Source of the DNA: an uncultured Polycyclovorans sp.
GTDB taxonomy: Bacteria > Pseudomonadota > Gammaproteobacteria > Nevskiales > Nevskiaceae
Reading direction: 5' to 3'
Length of the DNA stretch: 13,125 nucleotides
Assembly (NCBI GenBank): GCA_936928855.1
Contig: CAKZHZ010000093.1
Location: 1-13,125 of the forward strand
Shown: positions 1-8,699 of the stretch, one piece after another
Layout of the letters: every line of letters begins with the position of its first letter
How positions within the stretch are numbered: the first letter of the stretch is position 1
Notes under the pieces: generated by a model
The model's database searches: none
What the model was told of the DNA's origin: nothing
What the model saw: only the letters and a program-made list of their open reading frames with translations
Translations under genes and position numbers: made by a program

Positions 1-994
1 CGATGTCGCGCGACAGCACCACGGTGGCGTCCAAGTGGGCGAAGGTGGTGGCCGGGCTGGGGTCGGTCAAGTCATCCGCCGGCACATAGACGGCCTGGAT
101 GGAGGTGATCGAACCGGTCTTGGTGGAGGTGATGCGCTCCTGCAGCACGCCCATTTCCTCGGCCAGGGTCGGCTGGTAGCCCACCGCCGACGGCATACGG
201 CCAAGCAGCGCGGACACTTCGGTACCGGCCAGGGTGTAGCGATAGATGTTGTCGACGAACAGCAGCACGTCACGGCCTTCGTCACGGAAGTACTCGGCCA
301 TGGTCAGGCCCGACAGCGCCACGCGCAGACGGTTGCCCGGCGGCTCGTTCATCTGGCCGTACACCATCGCCACCTTGGACTCCGGCAGGTTCTCGAGGTT
401 GATGACGCCGGCATCCGACATTTCGTGGTAGAAGTCGTTGCCTTCACGGGTACGTTCACCCACCCCGGCGAACACCGACAGACCCGAGTGTTCCTTGGCG
501 ATATTGTTGATCAACTCGAGCATGTTCACGGTCTTGCCCACACCGGCGCCGCCGAACAGGCCGACCTTGCCGCCCTTGGCGAACGGGCACAGCAGATCGA
601 TCACCTTGATGCCGGTTTCCAGCAGGTCGGTGGAGCCCGACTGATCTTCATAGGACGGCGCATCGCGGTGGATCGACCAGCGCTCTTCCGTCTGCACCGG
701 GCCCCGCTCGTCCTCGGGATCGCCGAGCACGTTCATGATGCGCCCCAGGGTACCCTTGCCCACCGGCACCGAGATCGGCTTGCCGGTGTTGGTCACCGAA
801 AGACCGCGCTTGAGGCCGTCGCTGACACCCATGGCGATGGCACGGACAACACCGTCACCCATCTGCTGCTGCACTTCCAGCGTCAGGCTGAATTCCTCGA
901 CTTTGAGGGCGTCATACACGTTGGGCACGGCGTCACGGGGAAACTCGACGTCGACGACGGCACCGATGATTTGAACGATCTTTCCAGTACTCAT
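1..994 (-). CDS. atpD: F1 ATP synthase subunit beta (3' part outside window)
   Basis: Catalytic beta subunit of the F1 headpiece; it binds and interconverts ADP+Pi and ATP on the cytoplasmic side. The first 331 codons are present and the reading frame runs off the left edge; the family is usually about 460 residues. Visible motifs are the P-loop GGAGVGKT at 148-155 (catalytic K154/T155), GERTREGND at 179-187 with the catalytic Glu at E180, and DNIYRYTLAGTEVSALLGR from 248, the nucleotide-binding core. The DELSEED region is beyond the edge. The start is the ATG at 992-994 (MSTGKIVQI), preceded by a modest AAGAG Shine-Dalgarno. It lies 19 nt after atpG, so it is cotranscribed and probably translationally coupled; atpC is expected next, outside the window. 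No frameshift or odd residue is seen. Confidence 0.98.
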   Translation of the reverse strand, partial: MSTGKIVQIIGAVVDVEFPRDAVPNVYDALKVEEFSLTLEVQQQMGDGVVRAIAMGVSDGLKRGLSVTNTGKPISVPVGKGTLGRIMNVLGDPEDERGPVQTEERWSIHRDAPSYEDQSGSTDLLETGIKVIDLLCPFAKGGKVGLFGGAGVGKTVNMLELINNIAKEHSGLSVFAGVGERTREGNDFYHEMSDAGVINLENLPESKVAMVYGQMNEPPGNRLRVALSGLTMAEYFRDEGRDVLLFVDNIYRYTLAGTEVSALLGRMPSAVGYQPTLAEEMGVLQERITSTKTGSITSIQAVYVPADDLTDPSPATTFAHLDATVVLSRDI

Positions 995-1013
995 TTCAAT
1001 TCACTCTTTAAAT

Positions 1014-1874
1014 TCATACCGCCGCGGCACCGCCGACGATTTCCGCCAGTTCCTTGGTGATGTTGGCCTGGCGGGCCTTGTTGTAGGCCAGCTGCAGGTC
1101 ATCGATGATCTGCCCGGCGTTTTCAGTGGCCGCCTTCATCGCGACCATACGCGCGGCCATTTCGCAGGCCGTGTTCTCGATCACGGCCTGATAGACCTGC
1201 GATTCGAGATAGCGCGTCAGCACGGTATCGATCAGCGATTCGGCACTGGGCTCGTAGAGATAATCCCAACTGTCCAGCAGCCCTTCGGTTTCCACCTTGG
1301 CCACCGGCAGCAACTGCTGCACCTGAGGCTGCTGCGTCATCGTGTTGACGAAGGACGACGACACCAGTTCGACACGATCCACTTCGCCGGCCAGATACGC
1401 GTCCGTCAGCACTTTGATGGTGCCGAGCAGCGCCTCCAGGTGAGGCCGATCGCCCAGCTGCGTGACTTGCGCCAGCACCTTGCCACCAACGCGCTTGAAG
1501 AAGGACACGCCCTTGGCACCCACCACCGCGAACTGCGCTTCGACACCCTTGTCCTGCCAGCCCTTGAGATCGCGGACCGTGGCACGGAAGGTGTTGATGT
1601 TCAGGCCACCGCACAGACCGCGATCAGTCGACACCACCAGATAGGCGATGCGCTTGACCGGACGTTCCGTCAGAAACGGGTGCCGATACTCGGTGTTGGC
1701 TGCCGCCAGGTGACCGAGGGTACGGCGCACCTTTTCAGCATAGGGCCGCGCCTGCGCCATGCGATCCTGCGCCTTGCGCATTTTCGACATGGCGACTTTT
1801 TCCATCGCGCGCGTGATCTTCTGCGTGTTCTTCACGCTTTTGATCTTGCCGCGGATTTCCTTTGCGCCTGCCAT
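1014..1874 (-). CDS. atpG: F1 ATP synthase subunit gamma
   Basis: Central rotor shaft of F1, which transmits rotation of the c-ring to the catalytic sites. The 286-residue product has the normal family length. The N-terminal coiled-coil helix starts AGAKEIRGKIKSVKNTQKIT and continues TRAMEKVAMSKMRKAQ. The conserved core segment STDRGLCGGLN is near residues 83-93. The C-terminal helix of the coiled coil, MKAATENAGQIIDDLQL, comes near the end. The start is the ATG at 1872-1874 (MAGAKEI), which is where the family starts. It lies 15 nt after atpA and 19 nt before atpD. Nothing is unusual about it. Confidence 0.98.
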   Translation of the reverse strand: MAGAKEIRGKIKSVKNTQKITRAMEKVAMSKMRKAQDRMAQARPYAEKVRRTLGHLAAANTEYRHPFLTERPVKRIAYLVVSTDRGLCGGLNINTFRATVRDLKGWQDKGVEAQFAVVGAKGVSFFKRVGGKVLAQVTQLGDRPHLEALLGTIKVLTDAYLAGEVDRVELVSSSFVNTMTQQPQVQQLLPVAKVETEGLLDSWDYLYEPSAESLIDTVLTRYLESQVYQAVIENTACEMAARMVAMKAATENAGQIIDDLQLAYNKARQANITKELAEIVGGAAAV

Positions 1875-1889
1875 TACGTTCTCTGAGGT

Positions 1890-3431
<1,542 letters not shown>

Positions 3432-3450
3432 GTTCGTCTCTACTCGTTCA

Positions 3451-3467
3451 GCGCGCGGCAGGCGCGC
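3451..3467 (-). other. Intercistronic GC hairpin between atpH and atpA
   Basis: A perfect 6-bp inverted repeat, GCGCGC at 3451-3456 and 3462-3467, with a 5-nt loop. It fills part of the 45-nt atpH-atpA gap, about 20 nt upstream of the atpA start. There is no T-tract, so it is not an intrinsic terminator. It may affect mRNA stability or ribosome access, but that is inference. Confidence 0.35.
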
Positions 3468-3476
3468 CACATTGAC

Positions 3477-4013
3477 TTATTGGGCCAGCACCGTCTGCAA
3501 GCGGGCGAGTTCGCCCTTCGCAGATCCATCGATCACGAGGTCACCCGCGCGAATCACCGCTCCGGCAATCAACTCCGGGTCGGTATGCCACTGCACCTTG
3601 ACCGCACGCGCCAGTCGCTCGCCGATGGCCTTCACCAGTGCGTTCTGCTGGGCTTCCGGAACATCGACGGCGGCCGTGATCTCGACCTCCACCGTGCGTT
3701 CGGCTTCCGCCCGCATCGCCTCGAACTGCTCGGCAATCTGCGGTGCAGCGGTCAGGCGTCCGTTCTCGACCAGCAGGCGCACCAGGTTCTGCCCGGCATC
3801 ACCCTGCGCGCCCTTGAGCCCCTGGGAGATCGCATCCGACAAGGTCGCACGCGTCACTTTCGGGTGATTCAACAGGGGCGCCACCGCCGCGTCCTGCACC
3901 AATGCGGCCAGTGCGGAAAGGCAGTTGGACCAGCCCGCAAAATCGTTCGCGGACCGGGCCAGTTCGAACACGGCCTTGGCGTAAGGGCGGGCAAGCTGAC
4001 TGAGTTCGGCCAT
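3477..4013 (-). CDS. atpH: F1 ATP synthase subunit delta
   Basis: Delta subunit (OSCP homologue), part of the peripheral stalk that ties the top of F1 to the b dimer. The product is 178 residues, the usual length (E. coli 177). The N-terminus MAELSQLARPYAKAVFELA is the family signature; the helical N-terminal domain binds alpha. The C-terminal part contains the conserved DPELIAGAVIRAGDLVIDGS, followed by the final helix. The start is the ATG at 4011-4013, with an AAGG ribosome site just upstream. It lies 8 nt after atpF and 45 nt before atpA. Subunit delta is poorly conserved, and the recognition rests on these two ends and on the operon position. Confidence 0.97.
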   Translation of the reverse strand: MAELSQLARPYAKAVFELARSANDFAGWSNCLSALAALVQDAAVAPLLNHPKVTRATLSDAISQGLKGAQGDAGQNLVRLLVENGRLTAAPQIAEQFEAMRAEAERTVEVEITAAVDVPEAQQNALVKAIGERLARAVKVQWHTDPELIAGAVIRAGDLVIDGSAKGELARLQTVLAQ

Positions 4014-4021
4014 GACGTGCC

Positions 4022-4495
4022 TTACACCCGTGCCGCAAGCTGTTCGAGCACGTCGGCGTGCGCCTTGGCGTCGATCTCGCGCTTGAGGATCTGCTGCGCG
4101 CCCAACACGGCCAGTGCCGCCACCTGCTGACGCAGCGCATCCCGCGCCTGCGCCGCCTGGCGTTCCACCTCGGCCTGACCGTTGGCGATGATGCGGTCCT
4201 GCTCAGCCTGGGCATCGGCCTTCGCTTTCTCCACCAGCTGAGCCGCCTGGCGGTTGGCATTGGTCACGATGTCCTGCGCCTGCGCACGCGCCGCCTTGAG
4301 TTCTTCCTCGGACTTGGAGGAAGCGTCCGCCAGCGCAGCCTTGGCCTTGTCCGCCGCGGCAAGGCCGTCGGCGATCTTGGCTTCGCGCTCCTGCATCGCC
4401 TTCATGATCGGCGGCCACACGAACTTCATCGTGAACAGCACGAACAGGATGAAAACGATCATCTGGCCGAGGACGGAGGGAATGCTGATACCCAT
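4022..4495 (-). CDS. atpF: Fo ATP synthase subunit b
   Basis: Peripheral-stalk subunit b, which dimerises and holds F1 against subunit a. The 157-residue product (E. coli 156) starts at the ATG 4493-4495. One N-terminal membrane helix spans about residues 8-27 (QMIVFILFVLFTMKFVWPP), where VWPP is the conserved membrane exit. A long charged coiled coil rich in A, K, E and Q follows, including KADAQAEQDRIIANGQAE. The ribosome site CGGAG is about 6 nt upstream of the start. A short CTCC/GGAG pairing (4502-4513) could cover that site. It lies 50 nt after atpE, a gap holding a strong hairpin, and 8 nt before atpH. Confidence 0.97.
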   Translation of the reverse strand: MGISIPSVLGQMIVFILFVLFTMKFVWPPIMKAMQEREAKIADGLAAADKAKAALADASSKSEEELKAARAQAQDIVTNANRQAAQLVEKAKADAQAEQDRIIANGQAEVERQAAQARDALRQQVAALAVLGAQQILKREIDAKAHADVLEQLAARV

Positions 4496-4520
4496 CTAAA
4501 ACTCCGCTTGGAGATATGGC

Positions 4521-4540
4521 GCGCCGGAAGACTCCGGCGC
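4521..4540 (-). other. Perfect hairpin in the atpE-atpF gap
   Basis: Inverted repeat GCGCCGGA (4521-4528) and TCCGGCGC (4533-4540), an 8-bp perfect stem with a 4-nt loop, starting 5 nt after the atpE stop codon. No T-run follows, so it is unlikely to be a full intrinsic terminator. Its position suggests a 3'-end stabiliser or processing structure for the highly expressed atpE message. That role is inference; the structure itself is read directly. Confidence 0.55.
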
Positions 4541-4545
4541 TGCGA

Positions 4546-4812
4546 TCAACCCTGCAGGGCGGCGAGGAACGGGTTCGCGAACATCATCAGCAGGCCCATG
4601 GCCACACCGATAATGGCGACGGCGTCCAGCAGACCGGCAACGATGAACATTTTGGTCTGCAGGTTGTTGGCGAGTTCCGGCTGACGGGCAACGCCTTCCA
4701 GCAGCTTGCCGCCGAGCAGGCCGAAGCCGATGGCGGTACCGAGCGCGGCGAGGCCGAAGATGAGACCGACCGTGAGAACCGTGCTGGCCTGGATCTGGGC
4801 AATGAGTTCCAT
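4546..4812 (-). CDS. atpE: Fo ATP synthase subunit c (proteolipid)
   Basis: Subunit c, the ring-forming proteolipid that carries ions through Fo. The product is 88 residues with two membrane helices, about 12-34 and 55-79, joined by the polar loop ARQPE at 42-46. Helix 1 carries the packing glycines (G25, G29, G31, G34). Helix 2 carries the ion-binding carboxylate D63 in GLLDAV. The Asp followed by Ala, and the lack of the Gln/Glu/Ser-Thr set of sodium-coupled rings, point to proton coupling. The start is the ATG at 4810-4812 with a good GGAG ribosome site. The 61-nt gap after atpB, and the hairpin after its stop, fit the need for many more copies of c than of other subunits. Confidence 0.98.
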   Translation of the reverse strand: MELIAQIQASTVLTVGLIFGLAALGTAIGFGLLGGKLLEGVARQPELANNLQTKMFIVAGLLDAVAIIGVAMGLLMMFANPFLAALQG

Positions 4813-4873
4813 CGAAATGCTCCGTGTTAACTAGATGAAGAGGTGGGTGGGTGGAACGAAAAAGGACTGAAGA

Positions 4874-5704
4874 TCAGTGATGCTCGTGCGCCATGCCGAG
4901 ATACACGATCGTCAGGGTCATGAAAATGAAGGCCTGCAGGGTGATGACCAGAATGTGGAACACCGCCCAGGCAAAACCGGCGATGAGCTGACCTGCGAAC
5001 AGGCCCAGGCTCATGACGTTGAAACCCGACCACGCCATGCCAAGCAGGGCGATCAGGATGAAGATAAGCTCGCCGGCATAGAGGTTGCCGAACAGTCGCA
5101 GCGCCAGCGACAGCGGCTTGGCCAGCAGTTCCACCGTGTTGATCACGAGGTTGGCCGGGATCAGCAGCGGATTGCTGCCGAACGGATGCGTCAGATATTC
5201 CTTGGCGAAGCCGACCGCGCCCTTACCCTTGAAGCTGTAGAACAGAATCAGGATGAACACCGAGATCGACAGCGCAAAGGTGGCGCTCATGTCGGCGGAC
5301 GGCACGACACGAAGATATTCCAGCCCGAAAACCTTGTTGCCGATGATCGGCAGCAGGTCCACCGGGATGAGGTCCATGAAGTTCCACAGGAACACCCAGA
5401 CGAAGATGGTCAAGGCCATCGGCGCGACAAAGGCGCGGTTGCCGTGGAAACTGCCCTTCACCGATTCGTCGACGAAGGTGACCAGCACCTCGATGAAGCC
5501 TTGCAGTCGCCCAGGCACCCCGCTGGTGGCACGCACTGCGGCAATGCGGAACAGGGTAAGCATGAGCAGGCCCAGCACCGTCGAAAAGAACAACGTGTCG
5601 AGGTGCCAGGTGTCGAAACGGATAAAGCCCGTCTCATGAGCGCCTGCAGTGAGGTGCTCAAGATGGTGTGTGACGTAACCCGAGGCTGAGTTTTCCGCCG
5701 CCAT
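4874..5704 (-). CDS. atpB: Fo ATP synthase subunit a
   Basis: Stator channel protein of Fo, providing the half-channels next to the c-ring. The product is 276 residues (E. coli 271), strongly hydrophobic, with five or six predicted membrane helices. The essential arginine is R203 within LSLALRLFGNLYAGELIF (equivalent to E. coli R210). The final helices contain QLIAGFAWAVFHILVITLQA, with the Gln equivalent to E. coli Q252. The C-terminus is histidine rich (AHEHH). The start is the ATG at 5702-5704 with an AAGGAA ribosome site. It lies 12 nt after atpI. Confidence 0.98.
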   Translation of the reverse strand: MAAENSASGYVTHHLEHLTAGAHETGFIRFDTWHLDTLFFSTVLGLLMLTLFRIAAVRATSGVPGRLQGFIEVLVTFVDESVKGSFHGNRAFVAPMALTIFVWVFLWNFMDLIPVDLLPIIGNKVFGLEYLRVVPSADMSATFALSISVFILILFYSFKGKGAVGFAKEYLTHPFGSNPLLIPANLVINTVELLAKPLSLALRLFGNLYAGELIFILIALLGMAWSGFNVMSLGLFAGQLIAGFAWAVFHILVITLQAFIFMTLTIVYLGMAHEHH

Positions 5705-5716
5705 TAATCCGTTCCT

Positions 5717-6061
5717 TCAATCCCAGAGCAAAGCAAACCAGTACACCACCAGTGCTGCGATGAAGCCCGCGATCAACGGCAGGGCGTGCGATGCGAAGCC
5801 CTGCAATGCGATCGTGAACAGCACGATGGCCAGAATCCACTTGCGGGCCTGCGCCCGCATGAACGCCCGCACCATGTCGTGGGGGTCGCGCGCCGCAGCG
5901 CCGAACACCCGAACGCCCGCGTAAAAAGTCAGCGCCGCTGCGATCATTCCGCCGGTTAAGGCAGCCAGACCAGGCATGGGCCCTGACGCAAATCCCCAGA
6001 GTACGGACATCATCACGGCTATTGCTACCTGCAACCGTGCTATGCGCGTGGCGACGTTCAT
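5717..6061 (-). CDS. atpI: ATP synthase accessory protein AtpI
   Basis: First gene of the atp operon: a small integral membrane protein known to assist c-ring assembly and possibly Mg2+ supply. The 114-residue product has four hydrophobic segments in pairs (about 7-20, 25-45, 70-87 and 90-111) separated by a charged loop with ARDPHDMVRAFMRAQARK, as in proteobacterial AtpI. The start chosen is the ATG at 6059-6061 (MNVATRIARLQ), because GGGAG sits 4 nt upstream. An in-frame start 11 codons earlier would overlap the leader close to the promoter. Sequence conservation in this family is low, so the call rests on topology, size and position. Confidence 0.92.
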   Translation of the reverse strand: MNVATRIARLQVAIAVMMSVLWGFASGPMPGLAALTGGMIAAALTFYAGVRVFGAAARDPHDMVRAFMRAQARKWILAIVLFTIALQGFASHALPLIAGFIAALVVYWFALLWD

Positions 6062-6102
6062 GACGCTCCCGCGTTGTTTGATGCGCCGCACCAATCAACG
6101 GA

Positions 6103-6132
6103 AGTATAAACAAAGGCCCTCAATCGAGGCAA
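6103..6132 (-). promoter_or_regulatory. Probable sigma-70 promoter of the atp operon
   Basis: On the minus strand, -35 TTGCCT (plus 6127-6132) and -10 TATACT (plus 6103-6108) are separated by 18 nt. Transcription would start near 6096 and give a leader of about 35 nt before the atpI ATG. It is the best promoter match in the gap. An interrupted palindrome, TTGAT-N11-ATCAA at 6078-6098, covers the predicted start point and could be an operator. Confidence 0.6.
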
Positions 6133-6247
6133 CTCCCGCCAAAACCCCCGTGCAATCAACTTTTGTCGAATGGCGTCGCCTGAAACGCCCGCACCATCAG
6201 GGTTTCCGCAAACAGGCATCAAACTGAAATGGCAAGTTAGGGCCCTG

Positions 6248-6412
6248 CTAGTGCAGCGCTTCCAACAAATCATTCGTTTTGGCGGCGCGCTTGAGCACAG
6301 CGCTTCGTTGCGCAGCGTCGCGATAGCGCCCGCTGTCGTTCCTCTTCGCGCCTCGCGCTGCACTCAATCGCACGCGCCATCTCCAAACGCTTTGTTGGAA
6401 GCGCTGCACTAG
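6248..6412. mobile_element. MITE-like element with perfect 22-bp terminal inverted repeats
   Basis: A 165-bp element lies between parB and the atp promoter. Its ends, 6248-6269 and 6391-6412, are perfect 22-bp inverted repeats (outer part CTAGTGCAGCGC). Inside them a second imperfect pair, 6288-6303 and 6355-6370, extends the symmetry, so the whole element can fold into a long hairpin. The ends carry CTAG, which is its own complement and could include a TA or CTAG target duplication; TA is the target of IS630-type transposases. It has no transposase gene, so it would be non-autonomous. The right end overlaps the parB stop codon. The mobile nature is inferred from structure; no second copy is present in the window. 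Confidence 0.65.
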
Positions 6413-7257
6413 CCTTCCAGCGCCCCCAGCAGGCGCTGCAGTTCAGCGGCATCCCGGTAGCTGATGACCAGCTTCCCGCGCCCCTGTGAGCCGCCCTGCA
6501 ACTTCACTGGCAGCCCCAACGCACTCGACAGGCGACGCTCGAGATCAGGGTTGCGCTCGGGAACCGGCCGTTCTGCCGGCGCGCCATTCGGCGCCTTCAT
6601 CAGCAACTCGGTCTGACGCACCGAAAGGTGTCGCTGCACCACGGTGCGCGCCAGTTGTACCTGGCGCGCGCCCTCGGCACCGAGCAACACCTTGGCGTGA
6701 CCCAGACTCAACTGCCCACTGCGCACCAGCGCCTGGCATTCGGCTTCCAGCTCCAGCAGCCGCAGCAGATTGCTCACATGTGCCCGCGAGCGCCCGACGG
6801 CCTGCGCGCATTGATCATGAGTCAAGCCGCAATCGTCGATCAGTTTCCGCAGCGCCTCGGCCTCTTCCAGCGCGTTGAGGTCGGCACGCTGGATGTTCTC
6901 CACCAGCGCGACCGTCATCGCATCCTGCTCACTGAGCGCACGCACGATGACCGGCACCGTCTTCAGACCGGCGCGCTCGGCAGCGCGCCAGCGTCGCTCG
7001 CCGGCAACGATCTCGAACTGTCGTCCCTTGGCGCGCACCACCAACGGCTGCACCACGCCCTGGGTTTTCAGCGAATCGGCCAACTGGCTCAGCGCGTCCT
7101 CGTCAAAATGGCGCCGCGGCTGATGCGCTCCGGCCACCAACAGGCCGATCTCGACCTCGCGCAGCTCATCGCCTGCAGCCTCGTCTACGCCCGCGGCCTG
7201 CGTGCTCGACAACAGGGCGTCCAGGCCCCGACCCAGTCCGCGTTTCTTGGTGCTCAT
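6409..7257 (-). CDS. parB: Chromosome partitioning protein ParB
   Basis: DNA-binding CTPase clamp that loads at parS sites near the origin and works with ParA in chromosome segregation. The product is 282 residues, normal length. The N-terminal KKRGLGRGLDALL (4-16) is the ParA-stimulating segment. The CTP-binding motifs are GERRWRAAE (86-94) and ENIQRADLN (120-128). A helix-turn-helix spans about 146-168, and a C-terminal dimerisation domain follows a linker of about 30 residues. The start is the ATG at 7255-7257, overlapping the parA stop as ATGA, which suggests translational coupling. The TAG stop at 6409-6411 lies inside the terminal repeat of the MITE-like element, so the original end of the protein may have been replaced. 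Confidence 0.97.
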   Translation of the reverse strand: MSTKKRGLGRGLDALLSSTQAAGVDEAAGDELREVEIGLLVAGAHQPRRHFDEDALSQLADSLKTQGVVQPLVVRAKGRQFEIVAGERRWRAAERAGLKTVPVIVRALSEQDAMTVALVENIQRADLNALEEAEALRKLIDDCGLTHDQCAQAVGRSRAHVSNLLRLLELEAECQALVRSGQLSLGHAKVLLGAEGARQVQLARTVVQRHLSVRQTELLMKAPNGAPAERPVPERNPDLERRLSSALGLPVKLQGGSQGRGKLVISYRDAAELQRLLGALEG

Positions 7258-8042
7258 TCACTCAACCTCAGTTGTCCCCCGTCGTGCCGGCGCAGTACCT
7301 CGCCGGCCAGTGCCAGATACGCCTTGGCCCCCGAAGAAGCGGCGTCGTAGAGCATCACCGGGACCCCGTGACTGGGCGCCTCGGCCAAGCGGACATTGCG
7401 CGGAATCACGGTGCGATAAACCTTGTCGCCAAAATGCTGGGTCAGCTGGGCGGACACATCGTTCGACAAGTTGTTGCGCGGGTCGAACATGGTCCGCAGC
7501 AGGCCTTCGATCTCCAGACGGGGGTTGATCACCCGCTTGATCTTGGAGATGGTGTCCACCAAAGCGCTCAACCCCTCCAGTGCGTAATACTCGCACTGCA
7601 TCGGGATCAGCACACCATCGGCCGCCACCAGTGCATTCACTGTCAGCTTCGACAACGCCGGCGGGCAGTCCAGCAGCACGTAATCGTACTGATCAGCCAC
7701 CTCGGCCAGCGCGCTCTTCAGCGCAAAATCGCCTGCGGCAACTTCGCGCAGCTTGATCTCCGCCTCGGTCATGTCGCTGTTGCCGGGCAGCAACGACAGA
7801 TTCTGGGTTTCGACCGGCACGATGACGTCACGGATAGGCGCGGCTTCCAAAAGCACATCGCGCGCCGAGTGCGTCACGCCGTTCTTGTCGACCCCCACAC
7901 CCATGGTGGCATTCCCCTGGGCATCGAGATCGACCAGCAGCACGCGCCGCTTGGTCGCGGCCAGAGAGGCCGCCAGGTTGATCGAAGTGGTGGTCTTCCC
8001 CACCCCTCCTTTCTGATTGGCAACGGCAATGACGTAGCTCAT
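7254..8042 (-). CDS. parA: Chromosome partitioning ATPase ParA (Soj family)
   Basis: Walker-type ATPase that binds DNA non-specifically and pulls ParB-parS complexes apart. The product is 262 residues, typical of the short chromosomal class without an N-terminal HTH domain. The deviant Walker A KGGVGKTTT is at 11-19, with the signature Lys K11 and P-loop K16. The A' motif LVDLDAQGN is at 36-44 (D40). Walker B YVLLDCPP is at 121-128 (D125). The start is the ATG at 8040-8042 (MSYVIAVANQ), which overlaps the rsmG stop as ATGA. An upstream in-frame start would add 45 low-complexity residues inside rsmG and is rejected. The gene is coupled by ATGA overlaps on both sides. Confidence 0.98.
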   Translation of the reverse strand: MSYVIAVANQKGGVGKTTTSINLAASLAATKRRVLLVDLDAQGNATMGVGVDKNGVTHSARDVLLEAAPIRDVIVPVETQNLSLLPGNSDMTEAEIKLREVAAGDFALKSALAEVADQYDYVLLDCPPALSKLTVNALVAADGVLIPMQCEYYALEGLSALVDTISKIKRVINPRLEIEGLLRTMFDPRNNLSNDVSAQLTQHFGDKVYRTVIPRNVRLAEAPSHGVPVMLYDAASSGAKAYLALAGEVLRRHDGGQLRLSE

Positions 8043-8695
8043 GTCGGATGCGCCAACACCAGATGTCGGGCCTCGTCGAGGCCAGGCACGTGAAGACGCA
8101 GCAGCTCCCTGATGGTGATATCGGCTGGCACGGCGGCCAGTTCCTCTTTTTCTAGTTTGCCCTTCATCGCCGCCCATTGACCACCTGCCGCCAACAGCGG
8201 GCGGGTCAGGTCGACGAAATCAGACAGGGCAGAAAAGGCCCGGCTGGTAATCACGGTATAGGGCTGAGCGGGCTGCCAGGCCTCCACACGGCTCTCGGCG
8301 ACCGAGACCGACGACAGGCCCAGCGTGCGCACCGCATGCCGCAGAAACCGCGCTTTCTTGCCATTGCTGTCGAGCACGGTGATCGACACCGTCGGGTGCA
8401 CGATGGCCAGGATCAGTCCGGGCAGGCCGGGCCCGCTGCCGACGTCCAACACGCGCGCACCGGGCGCCGCCAGCGCCGATGCCAGCGGCGTCAGCAGGGC
8501 CAGCGAATCCAGCAGGTGCCGGTCCACCATTCCCGGCAGGTCGCGGACTGCGGTGAGATTGTAGGCGCTGTTCCAACGGGCCAGCTCGGCCAGATAGGCC
8601 ATCAGCTGGTCCACCGTATCTGCAGGCAGGGTATGCCCCAGGGCGGCAAGGCCGTGCACCAGACGCGGGCGCAGGTCGGCGTGCGCAAGGCTCAT
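8039..8695 (-). CDS. rsmG: 16S rRNA (guanine527-N7)-methyltransferase RsmG
   Basis: Methylates N7 of G527 in 16S rRNA using S-adenosylmethionine; loss in other bacteria gives low-level streptomycin resistance. The product is 218 residues (E. coli 207). The family N-terminal motif WNSAYNLTAVRD is at 41-52, with a HLLDSLAL segment after it. The SAM-binding loop is LDVGSGPGLPGL at 83-94, followed by VLDSNGKKARFL (107-118). SRAF at 151-154 and MKGK at 177-180 are the conserved late motifs. The start is the ATG at 8693-8695, 4 nt after the stop of the upstream ATPase gene, and the stop overlaps the parA start. In many relatives mnmG sits directly upstream; here it does not. Confidence 0.97.
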   Translation of the reverse strand: MSLAHADLRPRLVHGLAALGHTLPADTVDQLMAYLAELARWNSAYNLTAVRDLPGMVDRHLLDSLALLTPLASALAAPGARVLDVGSGPGLPGLILAIVHPTVSITVLDSNGKKARFLRHAVRTLGLSSVSVAESRVEAWQPAQPYTVITSRAFSALSDFVDLTRPLLAAGGQWAAMKGKLEKEELAAVPADITIRELLRLHVPGLDEARHLVLAHPT

Positions 8696-8699
8696 GGCG

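Noticed and set aside
35..1060. Open frame of 341 codons on the plus strand at the left edge
   Set aside because: Antisense shadow of atpD, which is unmistakable on the minus strand although truncated by the window edge.
6248..6412. attC-like integron recombination site
   Set aside because: The terminal GTTGGAA/TTCCAAC resembles integron core sites but fails the consensus at the end base, and the perfect 22-bp ends are unlike imperfect attC arms. No integrase or cassette is present.
6058..6452. Two short minus-strand frames across the parB-atpI gap (6058-6363 and 6270-6452)
   Set aside because: They read through the inverted-repeat element and the atp promoter, have no ribosome site and no recognisable protein sequence.
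8082..8097. Possible parS site around CACGTGAA near the 3' end of rsmG
   Set aside because: Only the core and the first bases of one arm match; the left arm does not pair, and it lies within rsmG codons.
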